From Pseudomonas sp. 8O (GTDB lineage: Bacteria > Pseudomonadota > Gammaproteobacteria > Pseudomonadales > Pseudomonadaceae), in contig NZ_LR733265.1 in assembly GCF_902506495.1 (NCBI RefSeq), positions 498,098-562,097 of the forward strand: a stretch of 64,000 nucleotides of DNA. Reading direction: 5' to 3'. This document shows positions 56,299 through 64,000 of this stretch, piece after piece. Below the pieces are notes generated by a model, which was not told where the DNA came from, searched no databases, and saw nothing but the letters and a program-made list of their open reading frames with translations. Position 1 is the first letter of the stretch, and each line of letters starts with the position of its first letter. A program made the position numbers and the translations under genes.

Positions 56299-59088
56299 AT
56301 GACAAGGGAATGGCAGCCATCCACCTGGGGTCGTTTGTTCACAAAATCCAAACCCTGGCGGCTGAGCATCGAGAACGATGGTCGTCTCGTACTTAGCATT
56401 GGCGAACGGGCTTTCCAGATAGCGCCTGAGGATACGTCGAGCGTCGTTATCAACCGAGGCATCTTCTGGTCAGACGTGACGCTGTCTGTAGGCCGTCGCG
56501 TGCGCATCGACGGCTTGCCCAACTCCCACCAGCCAAGCCTGACCAAAGCCGTCAAGCATCTTCTTCTCGTCAACCGTCGCCGCCGATTCGACAGCTGTTA
56601 TTTAGAGCTTTCTCGCTGGCTGGCGGAGGTATCTCGCGTGGTCGAAACAGCCGATGCCGAGCAACGTTGGTTGACCCATGACATGCAACAGCGACTTCTG
56701 GAAGCCAAGCCAGCATTAGCCATGGAAGATACCGACCTGCAGAAGCTGTTTCTAATGCCTGACGTTCAAGCATCACTGAAGGAAAAGGCCTCACTTGTCG
56801 GGGAAAAGCTTCAGGATTGGATGTCCGATTGGCCACAACGTTGGGCTGACCGAAACAAGCGGCATATGGCTCGCGAGCGGGAAGCATGCAAAACGCTCTT
56901 AGAAAAGGTCGAAAGCAAACCCCTCACGGGCGAACAGTCCGATGCTGTGATCTGCTTCGACAATCGTGTCCAAGTGATCGCTTCGGCCGGATCGGGCAAA
57001 ACCTCGACCATGGTTGCCAAGGCCATCTATGCAATTCACCGGAATCTAGTTGCCCCCAGTTCCATTGTCATGCTGGCCTTTAATAAGGATGCTGCAAAAG
57101 AGCTGAAGACCAGGGCCGCAGCCTCTCTAGCACGCCTAGGTAGAGACAACGTGGCGATTGAGGCAATGACGTTTCACTCGCTCGGGCTGGCCATCATTGG
57201 AGGCGCCACCGGTAAGAAACCTCATGTACCGATTTGGGCCAGTAAAAAGCTACCGGGTATCGAGAAGCTTACGGCGATCACAGATGAGCTGAAAGACCAG
57301 TCTGATACGTTCCGCATCAACTGGGATCTATTCCGTCTTGTCTTCGGACGAGATCTACCCTCTACGATGCCGAAGGATCTTTTCGATGCCTATAACAGCG
57401 AGGGACAGGGGCAGCTTATCAGCCTGAACGGCGACCACGTCGCCAGCCAAGAAGAGCGCATGATCGCGAACTGGTTGTTCTACAACGGAGTGGAGTACAC
57501 CTACGAAAGACCCTACGAGCACGAAACTGCCACAGCTCAACGCAGGCAATACTTCCCAGACTTTTTCTATCCACAGATCAATCTCTATCACGAACATTTT
57601 GCGCTCGATGCGCACGGCCAAGCACCAGAGCATTTTGAAGGCTACTTGGAGGACGCTGCATGGAAGCGAGAGCTCCATAAGGCCAAGGGCACTCAGCTCA
57701 TTGAAACCACTTCACACCAAGTGAACACTGGACAGATTTTCAAGCACTTGTCCCAAGCCCTCACATTGCGAGGCATTGAGCTCGATCCCAACCCTGATCG
57801 GCCGATCCCCGAGAGCGGGTTGGTACCCATGGAGCACCTCGATCTCATCAAGGTACTTCGCTCATTTATCACCCACTTCAAGAGCAATAGCCTCAGCATC
57901 GAGACGTTGTATGAGCGGCTCGAAAAGCTACCGCTAGGTGCCTTCAAATATCGCTATCAGATGTTCCTGGAACTAGCAGTGCCTACTATCGGCACCTGGG
58001 ACAAGGCATTACGTGGCGAAGGTGGAATCGACTTTGAGGACATGATCAACAACGCTGCCGAGCACTTGGAGCAAGGGCATCCTTCGCCCTACGAGCTTGT
58101 CATGGCAGACGAGTACCAAGATGCCTCTCGCGCACGTGCTCGTCTATGTCGCGCACTCGTCGCGAAACCTGATCGGTACCTCTTCGCTGTGGGGGACGAT
58201 TGGCAGTCAATCAACCGATTTGCAGGTGCGGATGTTTCAGTAATGACTGGATTCCGCGACTGGTTCGGCCATGGTGAAGTGTTGAGGCTCGAGAAGACAT
58301 TTCGCTGCCCCCAAGCAATTTGTGATGCTTCAAGCCACTTCGTTTCGAAGAATCCTGCTCAGCTCCAAAAGATAGTTGTTTCGGATACTCCACCCATAGG
58401 TCCCGAATTGACGGCGTTTCAGGTAGAGCGCAGGGATGAGGTGCCTGACGCTGTGAGTCAGTACGTTGAGCGGCTTTACAACGATCTGGTTAGCGGCGAG
58501 GTGCCGAGCGGCCGTGGCGGCAAGACAACCGTATTTGTCTTGGGACGCTATAAGAAAGACGTCCAATACGTTCCAGAAGGATGGATCAGTCGATACGGTG
58601 ATCGCATTGAGGTCAGGTTCAAAACGATCCATACCTCAAAGGGAGATGAAGCTGACTACGTCATCCTGCCTGGGCTCATTGTACGGGGTTTTCCAAATCT
58701 CAAAGGTGACGATCAGGTCTTCGGTCTGGTCATGCCAGAGGGGGATTACTACCTCCATGGAGAGGAGCGCCGCCTGTTCTATGTGGCTCTCACCAGGGCA
58801 CGTCGGTCGGTTGCCATGTTCACTGTGAAGGGTCAGTGCTCGCCATTCCTTGATGAGTTGGTCAAAGACGGAAAGGTAACGATCACCTGCATCAAGGGAG
58901 AGCAGGTAAAGGAAGACCGCTGCCCAGTCTGCAAATATGGGGTAATTCTCGCGCGCACGGGGCCTTATGGTGACTTTCGATCATGCTCGAACTACTCGCG
59001 CTGCAAGTACAAACCTAAGAAAAGCAGTCCCGCAAAGGCAATATCTCCGCAAAGCATGCGGATATCCCCAAAATCTCCGAGAATCTAA
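56299..59088 (+). CDS. HelD/UvrD-like superfamily 1 helicase with nuclease-like insertion and zinc ribbon
   Basis: A 929-residue DNA helicase. Walker A is ASAGSGKT (228-235); other SF1A motifs are DEYQD (about 604), VGDDWQSINRF (about 632), TFRCPQAI, IHTSKGDEADYV and ERRLFYVALTRAR (about 823). The N-terminal 200 residues follow the helicase IV (HelD) plan. Residues about 384-470 form an insertion (ERMIANWLFYNGVEYTYERP ... RRQYFPDFFYPQ ... YHEHFALDAHG) that looks like a PD-(D/E)XK nuclease. A four-Cys topoisomerase-type ribbon (CPVC, CSNYSRC) is near 873-905. It is much longer than HelD (about 680). Confidence 0.85.
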   Translation: MTREWQPSTWGRLFTKSKPWRLSIENDGRLVLSIGERAFQIAPEDTSSVVINRGIFWSDVTLSVGRRVRIDGLPNSHQPSLTKAVKHLLLVNRRRRFDSCYLELSRWLAEVSRVVETADAEQRWLTHDMQQRLLEAKPALAMEDTDLQKLFLMPDVQASLKEKASLVGEKLQDWMSDWPQRWADRNKRHMAREREACKTLLEKVESKPLTGEQSDAVICFDNRVQVIASAGSGKTSTMVAKAIYAIHRNLVAPSSIVMLAFNKDAAKELKTRAAASLARLGRDNVAIEAMTFHSLGLAIIGGATGKKPHVPIWASKKLPGIEKLTAITDELKDQSDTFRINWDLFRLVFGRDLPSTMPKDLFDAYNSEGQGQLISLNGDHVASQEERMIANWLFYNGVEYTYERPYEHETATAQRRQYFPDFFYPQINLYHEHFALDAHGQAPEHFEGYLEDAAWKRELHKAKGTQLIETTSHQVNTGQIFKHLSQALTLRGIELDPNPDRPIPESGLVPMEHLDLIKVLRSFITHFKSNSLSIETLYERLEKLPLGAFKYRYQMFLELAVPTIGTWDKALRGEGGIDFEDMINNAAEHLEQGHPSPYELVMADEYQDASRARARLCRALVAKPDRYLFAVGDDWQSINRFAGADVSVMTGFRDWFGHGEVLRLEKTFRCPQAICDASSHFVSKNPAQLQKIVVSDTPPIGPELTAFQVERRDEVPDAVSQYVERLYNDLVSGEVPSGRGGKTTVFVLGRYKKDVQYVPEGWISRYGDRIEVRFKTIHTSKGDEADYVILPGLIVRGFPNLKGDDQVFGLVMPEGDYYLHGEERRLFYVALTRARRSVAMFTVKGQCSPFLDELVKDGKVTITCIKGEQVKEDRCPVCKYGVILARTGPYGDFRSCSNYSRCKYKPKKSSPAKAISPQSMRISPKSPRI

Positions 59089-59161
59089 ATCGTCGATTAA
59101 CGTTGGTCTCGCAATTCTAGGAGAAAGGCCGGCTAGACCTGGGTGCTGTGCCAGCAGGAAA

Positions 59162-59461
59162 TCAGGAGGTTGAGCTACCTCCATCATTGCGAGAAACGCG
59201 TCCGAAATCGCTGAGATCTTGATCCTCATCGCTAAACATGAAGTTCACCATGCGCTCTCGTCTGAGGCCGGAAAATGTCCTGAAAAAGCAGGGTTCGCAC
59301 AGATGGACTACATAGCACTCACCATCATGGGCCGAGCCATAACCCCAACTGGCGCAAAGAGTGCCGAATTGCGCAGCCCCTTCAACGCGCGTGCTATTGC
59401 CACAAACGTCACACAGAACATCACTGACAGATTCGGTCTGCTCCATAGATGTGAGAGCCAT
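59162..59461 (-). CDS. conserved hypothetical protein with zinc-binding cysteines
   Basis: A 99-residue protein starting MALTSMEQTESVSD. LCDVCGNS and LCEPCFFRTFSGLRRERMVN supply two CxxC pairs, and GTLCASWGYGSAHDGECYVV lies between them. Proteins of this pattern (CxxC, ASWGYGSxHDGExY, LCExCF) recur in proteobacteria without a known function; a metal-binding fold is likely. GGGAG stands at the right distance before ATG 59461; the frame upstream lacks similarity. Convergent with the helicase gene. Confidence 0.75.
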   Translation of the reverse strand: MALTSMEQTESVSDVLCDVCGNSTRVEGAAQFGTLCASWGYGSAHDGECYVVHLCEPCFFRTFSGLRRERMVNFMFSDEDQDLSDFGRVSRNDGGSSTS

Positions 59462-59680
59462 TGGAAAACTCCCGCCTGAGCCAGGCGTTTTGTTCTGTGA
59501 GGGTGATGTGCTTTCGAATACGCCCCTTCTGTGCCTCGGATCAGCAACAGAACTCAGGAGCGGTTTCACACAGTCTGGCCCACCTTCTGACAGTTGGCCA
59601 ATAGCGGGGATTCGATTTGAATAATTGCCTTCCCTTTTTCGTAAGCTCGCGCTTCCCGCGCTTCCCGCGCTTAATGTGGC

Positions 59681-59995
59681 TTAGCGGCCAAGTCCCTTGA
59701 GTAGTTGACGTTTGGTATATGCAGCCCCACCATGCCTCTGCATATCTAGCCAACTTTCGAAATCAGTATTTGCCGCGATGAAGGAATCGAAATCGTCGTC
59801 CGGATAGGCTGCAAATTCCTCCATAGTGGTTATTCCTGCCTCAGCCAGAAGGGTTTCGAAGTCGGGGAAGCGACTATGACTCGAAACAAACTCCGGAGTC
59901 AGCACATCGGTTATCGGAACCGTGCGAGCCCCCTTCATGTCCTCAAGGTTTTTCTGCAATTTTTTCAGGCCCGAGAGATCAGATTTCACCGGCAT
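59681..59995 (-). CDS. conserved hypothetical protein of mobile elements
   Basis: A 104-residue soluble acidic protein: LKKLQKNLEDMKGARTVPIT, DVLTPEFVSSHSRFPDFETL, and WLDMQRHGGAAYTKRQLLKG. The pattern of two helices, a VPITDVLTPEF strand and an Asp-rich middle recurs in phage and island proteins of unknown role. ATG 59995 follows GGAAGTTGG; ATG 60022 in the same frame is possible. Confidence 0.65.
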   Translation of the reverse strand: MPVKSDLSGLKKLQKNLEDMKGARTVPITDVLTPEFVSSHSRFPDFETLLAEAGITTMEEFAAYPDDDFDSFIAANTDFESWLDMQRHGGAAYTKRQLLKGLGR

Positions 59996-60121
59996 ATCCA
60001 ACTTCCATTCGGTTGATGGCAATAACGCATTCTTAACCCTACACCAGTATTACTAAAGTGACCACCCGACCCGGCCGTCACCCTGGCCTAATGAGGGGGA
60101 GGGAGAAGTAAACATTATGGT

Positions 60122-60709
60122 TCAGGAGTCGTCATGCCAAGGGCCGTGAATATCCTCTGCCGAAGGTCGTGGGGCAGCGGCCCCGGCTGCTAACTCTAGT
60201 TCCGACCGAACCATATGAAGATAGTCTGCTGCAGAACTAGATAGTGACATCCACCGCGTAGTGTAGTGTTTACGCCACTCAGGAGACCTCTGAGTCCACG
60301 GCTGTAGAGCTTTGGCGTACTCGACCTCTCGTCCAAGAGCATCGATTATGCCCAGAGCCATGGCCAAGCGGCTGGCACAGTTCCTAGGGAGTGGTTCCAG
60401 GGCATAGATCGATTCCAAGCTGATCGCCTCAGTCAAACGCCGAAGCGTGAGCACTTCGTCTGCGAAGCCATCGTTATTGCTGTCCCGCCCATCATCGTAG
60501 AAGGCGAAGGCAGCCATTTTATGGCGAACCTCTTCAGCAAGTAATATCACTGACTCAAGAAGCCGAGATGCAACTAGGCCAGCCCTTTTCGTGTTCTCTT
60601 TGCGCCGCTGGAATTCGGATAATAGCGCAAGCCCGAGGGCAACAATGACAGCCAGCAATGTCCCTACAGCGGAAAGAGCATCCCACATGCGAACCTCCAA
60701 TTCATTCAC
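60122..60709 (-). CDS. single-pass membrane protein coupled to a HEPN gene
   Basis: A 195-residue protein. One N-terminal helix (LSAVGTLLAVIVALGLALLSEF) is followed by a basic stop-transfer (QRRKENTKR) and a cytoplasmic helical domain (RLLESVILLAEEVRHKMAAF; RLTEAISLESIYALEPLPRN). No family is recognised. Its start overlaps the HEPN gene stop by four bases (ATGA), so the two products are probably made together and act together; membrane partners are common in toxin or abortive-infection modules (inference). Confidence 0.75.
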   Translation of the reverse strand: MNELEVRMWDALSAVGTLLAVIVALGLALLSEFQRRKENTKRAGLVASRLLESVILLAEEVRHKMAAFAFYDDGRDSNNDGFADEVLTLRRLTEAISLESIYALEPLPRNCASRLAMALGIIDALGREVEYAKALQPWTQRSPEWRKHYTTRWMSLSSSAADYLHMVRSELELAAGAAAPRPSAEDIHGPWHDDS

Positions 60710-61422
60710 ACTGTTAGATTTCGCGCCGTCTCTTTGAGTCTACGTGCGTAGGCCTGTACTCTCCGCTCCCCATTATTCTGGCTTTTGAGAAAGAAACCAA
60801 TATTGGTAATTTCCTTGATGCCTCTCCCGAGCTCGTGATTAGAAGTCCCTGGTCCCTGATCAATGTTTTTGAGCATATCATTCATAATAATTCCAGACCC
60901 TATGCTCTGGTGCGCAATCCAGTTTCTTATGGATCGAGCTGTATCGATAAGGTTAGCATCCTCGTCATTGAGCGCTTGAATCTTAGTTTTATAAGGGTCG
61001 GCGAGCCAATCCATAGCCTTCTGCTTCATTTGACCGGTATCCTTGAAAGTCAGATTCCAGCCGAGGGGGTCAATGGCATCGGCTAACTCCTCCAGCTTCA
61101 AGTGTGTCGGAATATCAAAAGTGATCCGACTTATTAACCAGGGACTAACTTTACTGCTTTTAGCTGCTTTCTTTACCACCCCTTCGAAGGTATCCTGATA
61201 TTGACTAAAATCTCGATTTAGATATGAAATAAATAAGTCGGAAACAAAGCACTCAAAATCCACGAACACAGAGTGAAATAAGTTTCTCGACATAAGCGTT
61301 ATGTCGAGCTTCTCATTTTGAGTGCCCTTGAGTGCTGCAATAATTCTCTCGTAGTGAGATAAATATTCATCAACTTGTGTGATGAAACTTGCTAAAACAT
61401 CTGGCGGGCGAACCTTTCTCAT
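60706..61422 (-). CDS. HEPN-domain protein (RiboL-PSP-HEPN-like), candidate RNase
   Basis: A 238-residue all-helical protein starting MRKVRPPDVLASFITQVDEY after AAAAAGGATTTTTT. The HEPN catalytic motif R-X4-H is intact at R166-H171 (ARSIRNWIAHQS). The preceding layout (VDFECFVSDLFISYLNRDFS, FDIPTHLKLEELADAIDPLG) resembles the RiboL-PSP-HEPN family. Many HEPN proteins are metal-independent RNases in toxin-antitoxin and anti-phage systems. It is translationally coupled to a membrane protein gene. The family assignment is by eye; the motif is clear. Confidence 0.75.
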   Translation of the reverse strand: MRKVRPPDVLASFITQVDEYLSHYERIIAALKGTQNEKLDITLMSRNLFHSVFVDFECFVSDLFISYLNRDFSQYQDTFEGVVKKAAKSSKVSPWLISRITFDIPTHLKLEELADAIDPLGWNLTFKDTGQMKQKAMDWLADPYKTKIQALNDEDANLIDTARSIRNWIAHQSIGSGIIMNDMLKNIDQGPGTSNHELGRGIKEITNIGFFLKSQNNGERRVQAYARRLKETARNLTV

Positions 61423-61959
61423 AAAAAATCCTTTTTCCTTATGCCGACTACCTAGAGATAAAAATAACCCGATACCACACGTATGCGCCACTCTACGTTA
61501 GTTGGTGCAGGTGAGTAGTATTGGAGACTAGCTCGACAAACCCCAATGTCGCCCCTCGCAGCCTGCCTCCGAACCTGGCCTCCAGTCCATACGAGCCCGG
61601 CGATTCCCCAGGCTGACGGTCAGTCGTCGGCCCAAGCAGCCAGCCGATTGTAAAGTAAGAGCTCTAAGCCCAATATCGGTTCAAGCTTGCTCGTCGTAAT
61701 GAAATACCTGATGGTTCAATTCCTTGCCATCGGTAGAGTGAGGACTTGAAGAACAGGCTCGAATGCAATGCTACCTGGTACGCTCGCATCGGGTTTCGAT
61801 GGCATTAATCCTTGGTTCAATCGACCCATGCTGAGCCCCCATCCAACTCAGCCAAAACTTTTCTTCGTACTTCGTAGGCGTTAACGGTGGTCGGCGGCTG
61901 AATGATAAACTTTATCGATATTAGGTGCTGCAAATTGCGTAACCAGTTAGGGAATAAAT
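61423..61959. other. island gap without a recognisable gene
   Basis: About 540 bp. Reverse-strand frames near 61500-61830 are broken by stops (for example after LPMARN) and may be a decayed gene. No promoter, repeat or RNA was identified. Confidence 0.45.
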
Positions 61960-62187
61960 ATGGAAAACAACGATATTTATCTTGCGCAGTACGAAGCGAT
62001 ACACAGAATAATTGACAAAAATCTTGATATTAGAGGAAGTGCTTTGAGCGCACTGGTGCAAATATGCATAAGTAACGGCGGAAAGTTGCCGAAAGTAGCG
62101 CGAGATAAATTTAAGGACTGTGTTCCTGATTCATATTTCGATTATATCGAAGTCGTAGCCAGGGATGTTCTTCAGTCGAGTCGTTAG
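61960..62187 (+). CDS. 75-residue hypothetical protein
   Basis: ATG 61960 follows TTAGGGAATAAAT. The product begins MENNDIYLAQYEAIHRIIDK and contains ICISNGGKLPKVARDKFKDC, a pattern (CxxNxGKLxKxxRxxF) shared with short C-terminal segments of several uncharacterised proteins. It is helical, charged and soluble. Codon use is AT-richer than the core genes. No function can be given. Confidence 0.6.
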   Translation: MENNDIYLAQYEAIHRIIDKNLDIRGSALSALVQICISNGGKLPKVARDKFKDCVPDSYFDYIEVVARDVLQSSR

Positions 62188-63100
62188 TTTTTGTAATGGC
62201 CAACCATGAGGCCCTGAATTTTCTACACTGCCTAATGCTAATTCCTGCTAGATAATTAGATAGGCGGCGCATCCAAGAGTGCTCCATGCCAGATAACAAG
62301 GCCCTCAAATGCGTAATAGCACTCCAAGGAGTCAAATACCGTCCTTGTGGACGGTCGGCGTATGTCGTGAAAACAGCTTTCCTGCCCAAACCTGTTATAT
62401 AACGGCATCTATCAAACTTGGGGTCCAACAATTTCCAATGGCGCTAGGTTGCGTGAGGTTCATAAGGAGCTCGCAGTGCTCAGCAATGGCCATCAATCAT
62501 GGATCCACGCGTATTCCGCTGATGGTTCAGTGATTACCACATAGACCCGCCGTTCTTCTCCCTTGCCAATGACCAGGCACTTCAGCGCGTAGACTTCGGG
62601 CATGTCGAACTAGTGCGATGGCCGGTTTTCGCTCTTTTCCGACATTCCTTTTACCTGCAGCGTTGGACATGCCGAGCGCACGGCGGGGGATGTACTTTGC
62701 CCAGCCACCGGCGTCCACAGTGCTGTATTTCGCCCAGCCTCTTCGCTTCGCACCAGTGTCAGAGGTATGGGGCCTAGGCCATCGCTCGGCGAGCTAAGCT
62801 CGCGGCCCTCAATATCTTCGCCGCTTGGGATCTAGCGCGGTTCGATACCAGCACTCTACGAAAGACGTTCGATGTCACGATGGAACGCACGGTACGTTAG
62901 CTACGGTGTGAACTGCACCGTCTTCAACGAGGGATGGGGCACCACCGGTGGCGAAGACTGAGCTGCTCTGGCCCAAGGCGGGTGGAAAGGTGGTTCACGG
63001 GGAGAAGCTGCCAAAGAAAAAGCGGTTGAAGTGGTGCCTCTCTGGTGCCTATATTGGGGGCGTATGAGAGGCGTCACCACCTACGTAGGTAAATGAAACC
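62188..63100. other. long island gap without a confident gene
   Basis: About 910 bp. A 36-codon reverse frame (62493-62603, MPEVYALKCLVIGKGEERRV...) is plausible but has no ribosome-binding site. Other frames are short and overlap. It may be decayed DNA or the regulatory region of the gene at 63101. Confidence 0.45.
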
Positions 63101-63613
63101 ATGAACCGCCCTAAACCCAACAACACAGCCATTGAGGAGAGTATCCATGCTACTCCGGCTGAGTCCTGGGGCGAAAAGGAGGTAGCCCGCGAGATTGCGC
63201 TGCTCGAAGCGCATGTTCATCAGGACAAGATTCATCGACTAATCGACGAAGCGCTAGTTGCAACACAGTCCGAGAAGTCAGGAGGACGCTACGGTCCGAG
63301 CAAAGCAGCACTTCTAACCGACATTGAGGACGAGCTACAAGAGAGCTATCTGGATTATGCGATGAGCGTAATCGTAAGTAGATCTTTATCTAGTCTCGAT
63401 GCCATTGACACTATTCGCACCCTCTCGCGTAGGGGGATGTCTATATTCTCAGGCTTTGTACATGGCCTTTCAGCTGCCATTGCTATCTATCGCCTGCAGC
63501 GAGAAAGCCTCACCTTCATGAACCTCAGCAAAGCTGCTGAGATCGCTTGTAACCGAGTTCCTCTCTTTGCCTATGGTCCAGAACTCAGCGAGTTCAGGCA
63601 CCGGCTCCGCTAA
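63101..63613 (+). CDS. hypothetical protein with a GyrA N-terminal-like segment
   Basis: A 170-residue protein. Residues 74-96 read DIEDELQESYLDYAMSVIVS, near-identical to the N-terminal arm of GyrA (NIEDELKQSYLDYAMSVIVG). After that the similarity stops: the GyrA continuation ALPDVRDGLKPVHRR is replaced by SLSSLDAIDTIRTLSRRG. The flanking 70 residues on each side are unrelated, so it is not simply a gyrA fragment. It might bind GyrB or otherwise affect gyrase (inference). The start lacks a strong ribosome-binding site. Confidence 0.65.
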   Translation: MNRPKPNNTAIEESIHATPAESWGEKEVAREIALLEAHVHQDKIHRLIDEALVATQSEKSGGRYGPSKAALLTDIEDELQESYLDYAMSVIVSRSLSSLDAIDTIRTLSRRGMSIFSGFVHGLSAAIAIYRLQRESLTFMNLSKAAEIACNRVPLFAYGPELSEFRHRLR

Positions 63614-63667
63614 GACCCGCCACTTTAAAAAGATTTTCTACATCTTTTCTAAGAGGAGGGGTCAATC

Positions 63668-64000
63668 ATGACTACCCGTATTACTTCGGCTGAGTATGAA
63701 TCGGCTGGCACTATACGCTGCGCACATTCTTGGGATCATTACGCTACGCATGTTGAGGTTTCGCATACTCATGATCATGATCCGACTGAGCATATTGTTG
63801 TGTGTGTTGATTGCGCGCGCCTTGCGGGGCTTTTACAGTGCAACGCCTGCTTCGATGAGAAACTGATGGTACGTGCAGGCCCGGCTTCTTGTCACATGAC
63901 ACCGGTGTACGCCCCGAATGAGCTCGTTGATGGCTGCTGTGCCAAGCATGTATCGCTGCGTCTTCAGCGTGCGTTGACAGATGATTTGTCTTCACTAAAG
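63668..64000 (+). CDS. Cys/His-rich hypothetical protein (partial, runs off the window)
   Basis: ATG 63668 follows AAGAGGAGGGGTCAATC, one of the strongest ribosome-binding sites in the island. The frame is open for 111 codons to the end. It starts MTTRITSAEYESAGTIRCAH and is rich in His and Cys: THVEVSHTHDHDPTEHIVVC, CVDCARL, CNACF, CCAKH. Metal binding is likely. No family is recognised, and the C-terminus is outside the window. Confidence 0.7.
   Translation, partial: MTTRITSAEYESAGTIRCAHSWDHYATHVEVSHTHDHDPTEHIVVCVDCARLAGLLQCNACFDEKLMVRAGPASCHMTPVYAPNELVDGCCAKHVSLRLQRALTDDLSSLK

Noticed and set aside
62493..62603. 36-codon reverse frame MPEVYALKCLVIGKGEERRV...
   Set aside because: The translation looks natural, but it has no ribosome-binding site, is short and has no recognised family; more probably a remnant.
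61423..63100. tRNA or other RNA gene as an island attachment site
   Set aside because: No tRNA-like cloverleaf or CCA-adjacent sequence was recognised here or near 52,086.

Overview
The window is GC-rich, dense in genes and carries typical Pseudomonas features: Anr-type TTGAT-N4-ATCAA boxes, REP sequences with a REP-associated transposase, cioAB, a mapZ/glyA/morA/radA neighbourhood, and an fpr-type ferredoxin reductase. It is most likely the chromosome of a Pseudomonas species, possibly of the mendocina/oleovorans group; the species call is inference. Roughly the first 52 kb looks like ordinary core chromosome with decayed patches. The last 12 kb is an accessory island with lower coding density, mobile-element remnants and many genes of unknown function.

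Layout. 0-10 kb: a DUF2214 membrane protein (partial), a MATE exporter, a giant alpha-2-macroglobulin lipoprotein and its usual partner penicillin-binding protein 1C; the last two are separated by a RAYT gene between REP pairs. 10-18 kb: a chemoreceptor, a diguanylate cyclase, an SdiA-regulated-family protein, small transporters and acetyltransferases, two DUF4136 lipoproteins, cmoM and a MazG-like pyrophosphohydrolase. 17.8-23 kb: a lipid-metabolism group (MaoC-type dehydratase, AraC regulator, high-molecular-weight FabG, thiolase). 23-26 kb: cyanide-insensitive oxidase cioAB plus a 48-residue DUF2474 subunit, behind an Anr box. 26-30 kb: ECF sigma factor, FecR anti-sigma and TonB-dependent receptor behind a candidate Fur box. 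30-38 kb: a TldD/PmbA-like pair, a ParE/Phd-type toxin-antitoxin pair, rlmG, fpr, a CNNM/CBS protein and two paralogous DUF465 genes with an Anr box between them. 38-52 kb: radA, a pertactin-like autotransporter behind a repeat-rich leader, a small Anr-box gene, two pseudogene fragments (response regulator, CobW C-terminus), mapZ, DUF3015, glyA and morA.

The core order breaks at about 52,086. There, what looks like the start of ettA (MAQYVY) runs into foreign AT-richer DNA and stops three codons later. The island beyond holds an IS256-family remnant, an HsdR C-terminal scrap, an XRE regulator divergent from an unknown gene across an 11-bp inverted-repeat operator, an IS3-family element with a nonsense codon, a HelD/UvrD-like helicase with a nuclease-like insertion and a C-terminal zinc ribbon, a translationally coupled HEPN-protein/membrane-protein pair, and a 170-residue protein containing a close copy of the N-terminal segment of GyrA. 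The helicase, the HEPN pair and the GyrA-like protein are the best candidates for an undescribed system. The island's right end lies outside the window.

Functional threads: c-di-GMP signalling (GGDEF protein, MapZ, MorA) and chemotaxis; iron uptake; oxygen-responsive control through three Anr boxes; and repeated insertion and decay of mobile DNA. No tRNA, rRNA or CRISPR array was recognised.
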